A stretch of 64,000 nucleotides of DNA. Origin: CBDCWO01 sp965223405. Lineage in GTDB: Bacteria > Bacteroidota > Bacteroidia > Chitinophagales > Saprospiraceae. The translations under genes were made by a program, and so were the position numbers. The notes below the pieces were generated by a model that was not told where the DNA came from, did not search any database, and saw nothing but the letters and a program-made list of their open reading frames with translations. The stretch is from contig CBDCWO010000006.1 of assembly GCA_965223405.1 (NCBI GenBank), positions 2,728,001-2,792,000 on the forward strand, given 5' to 3'. Positions within the stretch are counted from its first letter, which is position 1, and each line of letters starts with the position of its first letter. Shown here piece by piece: positions 8,279-17,144 of this stretch.

Positions 8279-9298
8279 CTATTGTTTAATAATTGCAATA
8301 GCTTTTTCAATACGATCATTACCGGGAGACAGGCTTTCTGCCTGACGTAAAAACTGAAGCGCATTTTCCTGCTGTTCATTAGCTATTGCTATTAATCCGC
8401 GATAATAATAAGACCGGTAATCCAAAGTATCCCGAACCGATAACAATCTAAAATGACGATCAGCTGCTGATAAAGAATCCAGGTTTAGATAGATTAGGCC
8501 GATATTAATATAGGCATCCAAATACGCTGAATCCCGATTTAATATTTCATGATATAAGGGTAAAGCTTGAGGCGATTTTCCTATCGCCTGATAATAATAG
8601 GCTTTTGCGTACCAGGATAACAGGTTACTGGAATCTATGCGAATGGCATTGTCAAAATACTTTTCTGATAGAGACTGGTCCACATTATAAATCAAATTCC
8701 CCAATTCAATCCATCCATCAGTCAAATCCGGCTTCTGTTCAACAGCGGTTTGAAAACTATTAATAGCTCTGGCTGTATCTTCCTTTTCTTTGAAATTCAT
8801 TCCAGCGAGAAAATGTGCTTCTCCTGAAAATGGAAACTTTTGTATAACCTTGGATAGGGTAGAAAGAGAAGCATCGTGCTGCTTTAGGACGAGTTGCAAT
8901 TCGGCCAACTTGAGCTGTGTATTAAGACTGTCGGGTGCTTGTTCAAGGGCCGTTTTCAAGATCTGCAAGGCATCATTCGAACGATAGTATTCGAGGTAAA
9001 CGTCAGATAAAAGGTGGTAAACAGAAATGCGATCGGGAGCAAGACGAATTGCCCTCTTTAAGTCGGAAATACATTCATCATATGCTTTTAATTGGTGATA
9101 AAACTTAGCCCGCTCCAGGATTAAATTGACATTTATTGAATCGTGATGAATTTTTTGAGATAAATCTTGGATTGTATCCAATTTAGAATTGAGCTTTTGA
9201 AGCCCTTCTTTTTTTGAGTCACAGTGAGAAATTGACATAACCACCCCCATTAGAGTAAATATTCGGAGGTAATAAGCCAAATGTTTTATGATTTTCAA
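8279..9298 (-). CDS. TPR-repeat lipoprotein
   Basis: Starting at TTG 9298 gives a compact lipoprotein signal (MKIIKHLAYYLR, lipobox SISHC, Cys26). An ATG at 9385 is also in frame but would add 29 hydrophobic residues before this signal and is less likely. The rest is a chain of about eight TPR units (for example AYDECISDLKRAIRLAPD and SVYHLLSDVYLEY). Such proteins are protein-interaction scaffolds in the periplasm or on the outer-membrane inner leaflet; the partner is unknown. It is convergent with lepB across about 200 bp and next to a sialate esterase on the same strand. Confidence 0.75.
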   Translation of the reverse strand: MKIIKHLAYYLRIFTLMGVVMSISHCDSKKEGLQKLNSKLDTIQDLSQKIHHDSINVNLILERAKFYHQLKAYDECISDLKRAIRLAPDRISVYHLLSDVYLEYYRSNDALQILKTALEQAPDSLNTQLKLAELQLVLKQHDASLSTLSKVIQKFPFSGEAHFLAGMNFKEKEDTARAINSFQTAVEQKPDLTDGWIELGNLIYNVDQSLSEKYFDNAIRIDSSNLLSWYAKAYYYQAIGKSPQALPLYHEILNRDSAYLDAYINIGLIYLNLDSLSAADRHFRLLSVRDTLDYRSYYYRGLIAIANEQQENALQFLRQAESLSPGNDRIEKAIAIIKQ

Positions 9299-9402
9299 TA
9301 TTCTATAATACAAGCATATTACAAAAGCGAATGCAATATTATTTCCAACAATCCAAATTGTGAACAGCAGTTTACAGAAGGTCATAATATGACATTAAGG
9401 TA

Positions 9403-11490
9403 TCAGTCGACGATTATTTCATCCATAAATAACCAGGCCTTACCTCCATTACCAGGGTGCCATTCAGGACAGGTTTTAATATTGCGGGCGATAATTTTGA
9501 TGTATCTGGCATTCCTGGTTTTTAATAGTTTTTTGATATTGATAATTTTATTGCCAGGATCGTTTTTAAGTCGGATACTTTGCTCATGAATTTCTCGATA
9601 TCTCCGACCATTCTTGGATGTCAAAAAGGATATGCTTTGCGGGAAAAAGATCCAACTACCTTGGGCTTGTAGAAATTGAGTTTCTATTTTATTTATGCTG
9701 TAGGAGCTACCCAAATCAATTACAACATCGATATCTTCTCCTTCATAACCCTGCCAGTTTCCGTCATTAAAACTTTGAGAACCTCTCTTACCATCAGTTA
9801 GGGCATTAACCCCACTGGATGGGTATTTTTTACTGTATTTGGTGAACAACTGAAGTTGCTTGCCCGTGGACAGGGAATTAACAACCTCAGCATGTGCGAT
9901 TCTAGCGGAGAGTATCCCATTTTTAACGGCTCTGGCTTGGATTTTTGTGGATTCGCTGATGGTAAGTGGAGATTGATATACGGCAGAATTCTTATCCGGT
10001 ATCATTCCATTAATGGTATATACAATCTTATCAACAGTAGGATTAGCTTGCATTACGATTTTATGAGCTCCATTACTTTTCTCAATCGTAATTTCAACAG
10101 GCTCAAGAATAATGGGCCAATCATCAGTACGGAATGAAGAAGCAGGAAGATTGTGTTTGTTGATTAGATTGCCTTCCAATTTGTTTCCGAAAGCATATCT
10201 TACGGCTATCGGATTGTCAACTTGAGAGGAGTAAACGATAAGTTCTTTTCCATCGATTCGTGATTCAGCGGGATAAAACACCTTATTATCTCCTGCGATA
10301 AATAAATCCTGGACCGGCCTCCTATTTACTTTTAATCCTTCGGCATGATCAAATTGAATCACTATTTGATCGTCAATGATGTTGTAATCTTTATAAATTG
10401 GGCCAGAGAATGGTATGGTATGCCGTTGGTAATCATGATGTAATGCCCAGGCAGCAAGTCTTTTTCCTACATCCTGTTTATTGCGGGGATGAATATCATA
10501 TAAATCACCGATATCAGAAATAACTACCATGCCTGATTTGGGTACAGTCTCCATGGCCATCAGCTGAGCTTCTCTTACCAAAGCACCTACTATGGGAGTC
10601 TGATAATTAAAGGGAGCAATCTGGACATAATAAAATGAAAAATCATGGTTCCAACTTTTTCTCCAACTTTCAATCATTGCAGGGAATAATCTTCTGTAGG
10701 TAAATGGATTCGCTGTATTTGATTCACCTTGATACCAGATAGCTCCTTGGATTCCGTAATACTGTATCGGATGGATCATCGCATTGTATAAAACGCCTGG
10801 ATTGCGTGGCCAGAAGGCCGTTGTGCTTACTTTTTCTTTGGAAGCTTTGAATTCCGAATCATCCAAAATGACGTTTTCCGGCGTCCAGACTTCGGCAGGA
10901 GTTCCTCCCCAACTAGTATTGATGAGTCCGATGGGAATATTCAAATTATTATACAACTCCCGTCCAAAAAAATAGCCTACAGCACTAAAAGTCCGCATGG
11001 ATTCTGGCGAACAGACTTGCCATGAACCCGGACAATCATCCTGAGGATAGGTAGAGGTTACTTTTGGAATTTGAAACAAGCGGATGTCAGAATAATTGGC
11101 TTTGCTCACTTCTTCCTGGGCGTTGTCAAAACCCCTGATGGCATTCCATTCCATATTGGATTGCCCGGAACAAACCCAAACTTCGCCAATCATAATATCC
11201 CGGATAACAATCTGATTGCTAGAACCGGTAATCGAAATTTCGTAAGGTCCTCCAGCCTTAGGTGTGGATATTGAGACTTGCCATTTGGCTAAAGAAGAAC
11301 CAGTGATTTCATAGGTTTTTTTATTCCAGGAAGTGACAACTATGATCTTCTCCCCTGGATCAGACCATCCCCAAAGCTTAGTCTCGGTATTTCGCTGCAG
11401 GACCATATGATCTCCAATAACATGAGGCAATCGAATTTTTGCCTGTAAGAGAAATGGAAATAGTAATAATATCCAATTGATTTTTTTCAT
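9403..11490 (-). CDS. Sialate O-acetylesterase with F5/8-type C-terminal domain
   Basis: A 695-residue exported protein with a Sec signal (KKINWILLLFPFLLQA). The SGNH/SASA esterase core contains GEVWVCSGQSNMEW with nucleophile Ser111, NTSWGGTPAEVW, AIWYQGESN and the D-x2-H pair in DIHPRN. It is expected to remove O-acetyl groups from sialic acids or other acetylated glycans. A short chitobiase C-terminal-like strand region (TINGMIPDKNSAVYQSPLTI) follows, then a galactose-binding F5/8 domain up to the C-terminus. The start is Met at 11490, right before the signal; the frame open to 11565 would overlap the upstream gene. Confidence 0.88.
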   Translation of the reverse strand: MKKINWILLLFPFLLQAKIRLPHVIGDHMVLQRNTETKLWGWSDPGEKIIVVTSWNKKTYEITGSSLAKWQVSISTPKAGGPYEISITGSSNQIVIRDIMIGEVWVCSGQSNMEWNAIRGFDNAQEEVSKANYSDIRLFQIPKVTSTYPQDDCPGSWQVCSPESMRTFSAVGYFFGRELYNNLNIPIGLINTSWGGTPAEVWTPENVILDDSEFKASKEKVSTTAFWPRNPGVLYNAMIHPIQYYGIQGAIWYQGESNTANPFTYRRLFPAMIESWRKSWNHDFSFYYVQIAPFNYQTPIVGALVREAQLMAMETVPKSGMVVISDIGDLYDIHPRNKQDVGKRLAAWALHHDYQRHTIPFSGPIYKDYNIIDDQIVIQFDHAEGLKVNRRPVQDLFIAGDNKVFYPAESRIDGKELIVYSSQVDNPIAVRYAFGNKLEGNLINKHNLPASSFRTDDWPIILEPVEITIEKSNGAHKIVMQANPTVDKIVYTINGMIPDKNSAVYQSPLTISESTKIQARAVKNGILSARIAHAEVVNSLSTGKQLQLFTKYSKKYPSSGVNALTDGKRGSQSFNDGNWQGYEGEDIDVVIDLGSSYSINKIETQFLQAQGSWIFFPQSISFLTSKNGRRYREIHEQSIRLKNDPGNKIINIKKLLKTRNARYIKIIARNIKTCPEWHPGNGGKAWLFMDEIIVD

Positions 11491-11524
11491 AGCAACAATT
11501 TTATTGGAATGCCTCATCCAATAT

Positions 11525-12451
11525 TTATTTTTTAATAAGTTCGAGATAGTCATAAATGACGGCATTGGGCACTAAAATGGCCAGGTTATAATGTTTTAAT
11601 TTCCATTCATGACCATTCCATATTAGCACCCCGGATCCTCTGCATGGCCCCATCCAGGTCTTCAAGCTCTCATCAAACCAGGCCAGTTTATTGTCATCAT
11701 AAAGATATATTTCCCGGTCATAGGGTTTAAAATCCCAGGCACTTTCTTGGTCAAAAGACTCTTTGGCCCATTTTTCAAATTCTTCCCGGGTCCACTTTTC
11801 GCTTTCATCCGTTCCCAGAAATATTCCATCCGGTGTAAAAGTTCCAAAATATACGTTTTCATCTGATTCAGCTGCGGCCTGATGCCATTTATCTAATATT
11901 TGCCCGACCTGAAAGTACGGATCATCAGGACAGTTTTCTTTATTGCGGGTATCCGCAATCTGAGAAATTTTCCATCCGTTGAAATTCTTCACTAATTGGA
12001 AGGCATCCACCCCGCAATGAATAAATCTTCCGTTGGCATACAAGCTGTATTCTGTCCAGATCGAAGCCAGATTATCCTTAACTTTTACGTCCGTGTTATA
12101 AATTACTTCTTTTACCACTCCTTTACCAAATTGGCCAACCACTTGTAAAAATGCATCAAGGGATATTTCACCTACTTTGGGACTCCCTTTAGCATCGTAT
12201 TCGGTGGATATCAATCTCGAATTTTTTGTAAAAATCGAACGAATCCCCGCCGTATCGCTTTCATACATATATCGAAAAAGATCTTTTACCACCTGAACAC
12301 AAGCCTCTTCATTACTACCTTCCCATTTAGGTTGTTCAGCCTTCTTCTTCTTATATGGGCTATCGATTACCAGGTTGGGTCTGTTTTGGGTCCAGACTGA
12401 TAATGCGATGCAGAGCAATGTGAATGTTAATCCGTATTTCATAAATTTCAT
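11525..12451 (-). CDS. Secreted protein with two NTF2/SnoaL-like domains
   Basis: A 308-residue protein with a Sec signal ending near VWTQ (residue 22). Two cone-shaped NTF2-like units can be read: about 50-170 (VKDLFRYMYESDTAGI ... FNGWKISQIADTR) and 178-300 (LDKWHQAAAESDENVYFGTF ... WNGHEWKLKHYNLA). The second resembles SnoaL_3. NTF2 folds serve as small-molecule pockets or enzymes, so no reaction can be named. It ends 34 bp before the sialate esterase start on the same strand, so the two may be co-transcribed. Confidence 0.75.
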   Translation of the reverse strand: MKFMKYGLTFTLLCIALSVWTQNRPNLVIDSPYKKKKAEQPKWEGSNEEACVQVVKDLFRYMYESDTAGIRSIFTKNSRLISTEYDAKGSPKVGEISLDAFLQVVGQFGKGVVKEVIYNTDVKVKDNLASIWTEYSLYANGRFIHCGVDAFQLVKNFNGWKISQIADTRNKENCPDDPYFQVGQILDKWHQAAAESDENVYFGTFTPDGIFLGTDESEKWTREEFEKWAKESFDQESAWDFKPYDREIYLYDDNKLAWFDESLKTWMGPCRGSGVLIWNGHEWKLKHYNLAILVPNAVIYDYLELIKK

Positions 12452-12538
12452 CTTTTGATGGTTAAGTTAAATAAAATTTGGATTCCAATTGATTGGGATT
12501 GGGAAAGCCTGTAATAGGTGATTTTTTTGCAAATTCTG

Positions 12539-12571
12539 AAAAAAAATCGATTGAGCTCTCAAGTTACTCAA
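12539..12571 (-). terminator. Candidate terminator downstream of the MFS gene
   Basis: On the minus strand a TTGAG/CTCAA stem (12567-12571 with 12551-12555) is followed by TCGA and eight T residues (complement of 12539-12546). It lies 17 bp past the stop of the MFS gene. The stem is only 5 bp. Confidence 0.4.
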
Positions 12572-12587
12572 GATATTCATTTTTATG

Positions 12588-13814
12588 CTATTTCTTAAAA
12601 AATATCATAAATACCATCCACGCTATCAGGATAAGCGAAGCTGCTGCGATCAGAGGCAGGTTGCCGTTGATGGTGTTGATGTATCCGGCAATTATTGGAG
12701 GCAAAGCATGACCTAGAGAGCTCATTGATTGGTTTAATCCCAATATTTCACCCTGACGGTCATCACTGGCTTGAGCCGACACCAGTGACAACATATTAGG
12801 TGATGTCAATCCTTGAGAAATGGCAATAAAGGGAGTGATCACAAATAACCAAATCGATTTGTCCGGGATCAGGGCAATGGCAATGGTAAAACTTAAAATA
12901 AGAATAGTGAACTGAACGATGCGTTGAGGACGAAATCGTCGACTAATAATTCGCATCAGAGCACCCTGTGTAAAAGCAATCCAAATACCGATCCATGCAT
13001 AAATGATTCCAATTCTAGCCTCTGTGTAATCAAATTTATCGATAAGTAAAACCGAAAAAAACTGTGTGAAAAAAGAAAATCCCAAGGAGAGCAATAACAC
13101 GATCGTAAAAATAATTCTGAGACTGGAAATACTGAATGATCGAGTGATGTTTTGGATACCCTCAAAAAAGCTAATTCTTGATTTTCTTGGTTCTTTGAGT
13201 GTTTCGGAAAATACCCAGCGGACTAAACCAATATTTAAGAGTGTAAGGATGGATGTAAACCAAAAGGGAGTTGCAGGATTAAACCAGGAAACAATCTGAT
13301 CATCCGCTAATAACCCACCAATAGCCGGACCTAATATAAACCCAAGTCCAAACGCCATACCTACCAATCCAAAATTCTGAGCTTTTTTATCCTCACTGCT
13401 TAAATCAGAGATGGCGGAAAATATTATGGCTATATTTCCTCCGGTAAATCCAGGGATCATGCGGGAAAAAAATAATAGAGGAAGACTTTTAATCAATATG
13501 GCCGTACCGAAAAGTAAATAGCCAATTAAAGTTCCGACCAGAGACAGGATCAAAATTGGCTTACGTCCATGTCGATCTGAAAGTGATCCCAGCGCAGGTG
13601 CACCAAATAATTGCATGATGGGGTAACTGGCTAATAAAAATCCAAATAAAACGGATCGTGCATCTGTTGAGATGGAATCAGGGAAAAACGAACTATCCGA
13701 TCCAAAAAACAATACAGGAATAACAGGAATAATAATCCCTACTCCAAGCATGTCCAGGAATACGGTTAAGAAAATGGTGAGAAAAGGAGACTTATTTTTT
13801 TGCTTACCCTGCAT
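12588..13814 (-). CDS. MFS drug-efflux transporter, Tet (DHA1) type
   Basis: A 408-residue protein with twelve hydrophobic segments. Motif A is clear after TM2 (GSLSDRHGRKPIL). TM1 contains LDMLGVGIIIPVIPVLF, typical of the TCR/Tet branch (TetA relatives), and TM5 has GLGFILGPAIGGLLAD (motif C-like). It probably exports a drug or metabolite in exchange for protons across the inner membrane. True tetracycline resistance cannot be inferred: chromosomal members in Bacteroidota are mostly uncharacterised. It is transcribed alone, divergent from the ECF sigma gene. Confidence 0.85.
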   Translation of the reverse strand: MQGKQKNKSPFLTIFLTVFLDMLGVGIIIPVIPVLFFGSDSSFFPDSISTDARSVLFGFLLASYPIMQLFGAPALGSLSDRHGRKPILILSLVGTLIGYLLFGTAILIKSLPLLFFSRMIPGFTGGNIAIIFSAISDLSSEDKKAQNFGLVGMAFGLGFILGPAIGGLLADDQIVSWFNPATPFWFTSILTLLNIGLVRWVFSETLKEPRKSRISFFEGIQNITRSFSISSLRIIFTIVLLLSLGFSFFTQFFSVLLIDKFDYTEARIGIIYAWIGIWIAFTQGALMRIISRRFRPQRIVQFTILILSFTIAIALIPDKSIWLFVITPFIAISQGLTSPNMLSLVSAQASDDRQGEILGLNQSMSSLGHALPPIIAGYINTINGNLPLIAAASLILIAWMVFMIFFKK

Positions 13815-13984
13815 AAGACCGACAAAAATAGTATTTTAAAGCAGGATATTGAGGGGTGGAGAACATAAGCGCTGCCGCTCTTTATATCTATCTCCCCAAT
13901 GATTGAGATTATAATTAATCGTTCAAGGCAACGTTTTACTTAGGAGTTGTATCTACTTTATAGAAAAGATTGCTTCATATTCAG

Positions 13985-14530
13985 ATGGGTGAACATCCGG
14001 ACCAGAAATTAATACATCGATGCTTAAAGCATGATCGGAAAGCACAACAACAACTTTTTAACCGTTTTGCGCCAAAAATGATGTTTTTATGTGCCCGGTA
14101 TGCGAGGCATTCTATGGAAGCTGAAGATATTTTACAAGAGGGTTTTATCCGGGTTTTTACCTATCTGAAAGATTTTAAATTCAAAGGGAGCCTGGAAGGA
14201 TGGATTAGGCGAATTATGGTACATACTGCACTTCGCCATATTGATAAAAGCCTTTTAAATATGGAGCCTCTGGGGATAGCTGAGCATCTGGAAGAAGTTT
14301 CTGGGACAGATGTACTGGCTAAATTGAGTGAACAGGAACTATTGGCCATAATTCATGAATTGCCGATTGGATATCGAACCGTTTTCAATTTGTATGTGGT
14401 GGAAGGATTTTCTCACCAGGAGATTGGTAACCTATTAGGAATCCAGGTGGGGACTTCACGGTCACAACTATTAAAAGCCAGAAAAATACTGCAATCCCGA
14501 ATCAAAAATAACCATAAAGTAGCCGTATGA
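13985..14530 (+). CDS. ECF RNA polymerase sigma factor
   Basis: A 181-residue protein. Region 2 contains FAPKMMFLCARYARHSMEAEDILQEGFIRVF (the DILQEGF core is diagnostic). Region 4 contains LPIGYRTVFNLYVVEGFSHQEIGNLLGI with a helix-turn-helix, then SRSQLLKARK. ATG 13985 is preferred over the TTG at 13970 because family members begin with a short acidic lead before region 2. The stop overlaps the next start (ATGA, 14527-14530), so the two proteins are translationally coupled, which suggests that the partner controls this sigma factor. Confidence 0.9.
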   Translation: MGEHPDQKLIHRCLKHDRKAQQQLFNRFAPKMMFLCARYARHSMEAEDILQEGFIRVFTYLKDFKFKGSLEGWIRRIMVHTALRHIDKSLLNMEPLGIAEHLEEVSGTDVLAKLSEQELLAIIHELPIGYRTVFNLYVVEGFSHQEIGNLLGIQVGTSRSQLLKARKILQSRIKNNHKVAV

Positions 14531-15852
14531 ATCAGTTTGATCAAAATTGGAAAAGAGCCCTGCACGACCGAGAAATGCAATTTTCACCGCAGGTTTGGAC
14601 TAATGTGGTCAGTCAGCTGGATCAGCAAAAGAAGAGGAGAAAAGGGTTTTGGTGGCTTTTTGGAACAATGGGCTTTATAATATTATCTGGTGCTATATGG
14701 TGGAGTTATGCCCATGTAGTTTCGCCCGATGCTCCTGTCGGCAAAAAAGAATCTGCCCACATCACCGAGATCAACCAGTCCAATAATGCAAAGGACCAGA
14801 ATATTTCGGAAACCAAACTATCCACAGCAGAAATAACACCGGTATTCAAAGGTATCGATCCAAGAACAGATATCAGTTCATCAGTAAGCATAGTAAAAAA
14901 ATATCCTACGGCCGTGGATTCAGCTAAAACTATCCTAAAAGAGATTGTTGAACACCCCAGTCGTTCCAAGGACCCTTCGATCTTGTTAATTCCAACCAAG
15001 ACTATGGATCAGAAAGTAGAGGAAGAAAGAACTGCTATGAAAACACCTGTTTTGACTTCAATTCTACCTGCGAATATATTTTATCAAAATCTACCGGATT
15101 GCCCGGTATTGGGTGGACGTAAAAAAGGAATCCTATCCGGTCATTTTTATACATCATTGGCCTATTTACCGGGATATACTTTAAAACATTTGAGTTCCAG
15201 TCAAATAGAAGGAGATGCGTATTTGAATGAAAGGAGAAATACCGAAAAATTTATTTTTGATCACGGATTGGCTTTCAAGATAGGATATTCCTCACCAATG
15301 GGTCTTTCTTTAAGTTCGGGGGTAACCTACCAATCCATGCATGAACGATTCGATTTTCACCGGGACAGCATTAACGGAATAATAACTACAATTACTATAG
15401 ATACAGTATATAATCCGGATGGTACATTCGACATAACCCGAGATACCAGTCAGGTGACCCGGCTTGGTCGTTTGGAAAAAACCACTTATAACCGATTTAA
15501 GACATTGGACATTCCTATACTGGTGGGATTTGAATGGGACTTGGAAAAGTGGATGATAAAATGGCAGGGAGGCGTCACCTTTAATCTGTGGCTGGCTAAA
15601 AAAGGAGAAATATTGAATCCTTCTTTGAACCCTCAGAGGTTTGACCAAAACAACGATGAATTTTTCAAAGATCAATGGGGTATTTCACTAGTTAGTCATA
15701 TTGGCGCCTATTATAAAATAAATTCCCGACTTTATGCTATGATTGAACCATCGGTTGTACTGCCACTGAAACCGATTACAAAAATTAGTTATCCTGTCGA
15801 TCAAAGGATCACCCGTATAAACTTGAATTTGGGAATTCAATATAACTTTTAA
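14527..15852 (+). CDS. Anti-sigma-like N-terminus fused to outer-membrane beta-barrel-like domain
   Basis: A 441-residue protein. Residues 1-40 are soluble and charged (NWKRALHDREMQFSPQVW ...), as in cytoplasmic anti-sigma N-termini. One membrane helix follows (about 42-61, WWLFGTMGFIILSGAIWWSY). Residues 62-190 form a polar Ser/Thr/Lys-rich linker. From about 195 the sequence alternates like an outer-membrane porin-type barrel (GHFYTSLAYLPGYTL ... ending INLNLGIQYNF with terminal Phe). It is coupled to the ECF sigma gene by a 4-nt overlap. It could sense envelope state and hold the sigma factor. The topology is inferred and is unusual. Confidence 0.6.
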   Translation: MNQFDQNWKRALHDREMQFSPQVWTNVVSQLDQQKKRRKGFWWLFGTMGFIILSGAIWWSYAHVVSPDAPVGKKESAHITEINQSNNAKDQNISETKLSTAEITPVFKGIDPRTDISSSVSIVKKYPTAVDSAKTILKEIVEHPSRSKDPSILLIPTKTMDQKVEEERTAMKTPVLTSILPANIFYQNLPDCPVLGGRKKGILSGHFYTSLAYLPGYTLKHLSSSQIEGDAYLNERRNTEKFIFDHGLAFKIGYSSPMGLSLSSGVTYQSMHERFDFHRDSINGIITTITIDTVYNPDGTFDITRDTSQVTRLGRLEKTTYNRFKTLDIPILVGFEWDLEKWMIKWQGGVTFNLWLAKKGEILNPSLNPQRFDQNNDEFFKDQWGISLVSHIGAYYKINSRLYAMIEPSVVLPLKPITKISYPVDQRITRINLNLGIQYNF

Positions 15853-15917
15853 TCAGTGACAGGCAACGCTTTGGATCTACCATGTATCTTATCAATAAAC
15901 AAATAAATCAAAGTCTA

Positions 15918-16911
15918 ATGAAATGTAAAAGCAGTATGATGAGCGTATCCCTTGTTTGCATGCTCCTTTTACTTGGATGTGGAAAGGATAAAGAAAATTT
16001 TGTACCGTATGAATTGGAAATTCCGGATTATACTGTAACTGATTTTTTTGAAAAATTGCAAAACAATCTGGTTGAAGAATCTACTTTTTATTCCGGAGAT
16101 GACTTTTATTATATAACACCCAAGAAGTCGGTAATTCAGTTAGCTAAGAATTCATTGGTTAGAACGGACGGAAGTATATGCGACTGTCAGGTGAAAGTAG
16201 TGGTGATTGAAGCCTATACCAAAGGAGAAATTCTGATGTTTGGGCGTCATACGGTTACCAGTAAGGCTCTTTTGGAATCGGCGGGTGAGTTTAAAATAAC
16301 ATTTACAGCGGCTGACAATGATGAAACATTGTCCTTAAAAGCCGGCAAGAAATTAAAATTGCAAGTACAACAACAAACCAACCAACCCCTTGATGATCGT
16401 ATGGAGTTGTTTTATGGTCAAGGTGATGGCGCTGGATTTACCTGGACCGAGTCGGATGGAGATTCCACTACCTGGAACACTGCCAATGGTGAAGAATGGG
16501 CGCTACAAGATTCATTGCAAGGGATGGGGGTTTGGTTATGAGTGTTTTCCTGAGCAATTGACCTGGATCAATGTGGACAAATTTGTCGATGTTCCCGATG
16601 ATCAAAAGACCAGTGTATGTGTGAAGTTGCCGGAAAATTATACCAACAAGAATACAGCGGTATTCATGGTCTTTAAAGATTTAAATAGTGTGGTCCAGTT
16701 AAGCGGTTCTGCAGATACCAAGCTGTTTTGCGAACCTTATGGGCTGGTGCCGCTTGGATATGAAGTGACGTTTGTAGTCATTTCCAAGCAGGGTGAAGAA
16801 GTATTCCATTTTGGCTCTCAAATGACAACCATAAGTATTGAACATCTGGAAGAAATAAAACCCAAGGAAACCGGATTTGAAGACATCAAGGATTTCTTGG
16901 AAAAGTTGTAA
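15918..16911 (+). pseudogene. Lipoprotein gene split by a +1 frameshift
   Basis: The first frame (from ATG 15918; ATG 15882 also possible) encodes an SPII signal (VCMLLLLGCGKD) and about 200 residues, then stops at 16541 soon after a run of five G (16526-16530). The downstream frame continues smoothly to 16911 (GYECFPEQLTWINVDKF ... DIKDFLEKL). Dropping one G restores a single protein of about 330 residues with no gap. This may be a real frameshift or a sequencing error in the G run. The product is a predicted envelope lipoprotein of unknown function, third in the ECF sigma operon. Confidence 0.75.
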
Positions 16912-16935
16912 ACAAGAGGGTACTATTTATTTAGT

Positions 16936-16966
16936 AAGCTGTCTCCGGGAGGGGACAGCTTTTTTG
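16936..16966 (+). terminator. Rho-independent terminator of the ECF sigma operon
   Basis: AGCTGTCTCC (16937-16946) pairs with GGGGACAGCT (16951-16960) through a GGGA loop, with one G-T wobble, followed by five T. It is the best terminator in the window and lies 25 bp after the lipoprotein stop codon. Confidence 0.9.
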
Positions 16967-17144
16967 GTGTGGATTGGATGTAAGCTAGAATAATAAAATT
17001 CAGGTAATTGCAATAAATAATCCTGAAAGTGTATTCGGCAGATTTCCAATTACCGAATGGAAATTGTTATTGAGGTAGTTGATGAACCGATTACTAAACT
17101 AAAAAATCTTATGCCTTACTATTTATAATTTCTATTTTTATCAT

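Noticed and set aside
8118..8345. 75-codon open frame between lepB and the TPR lipoprotein gene
   Set aside because: Overlaps the end of the TPR gene on the other strand and shows no protein-like pattern.
9299..9385. Upstream extension of the TPR lipoprotein to ATG 9385
   Set aside because: Would put 29 hydrophobic residues before a complete lipoprotein signal that starts at TTG 9298.
11491..11565. Upstream extension of the sialate esterase
   Set aside because: Overlaps the preceding gene and precedes the natural signal peptide start at 11490.
12588..13814. Tetracycline resistance determinant
   Set aside because: The protein belongs to the Tet-type MFS branch by motif, but nothing shows tetracycline specificity or a mobile context.
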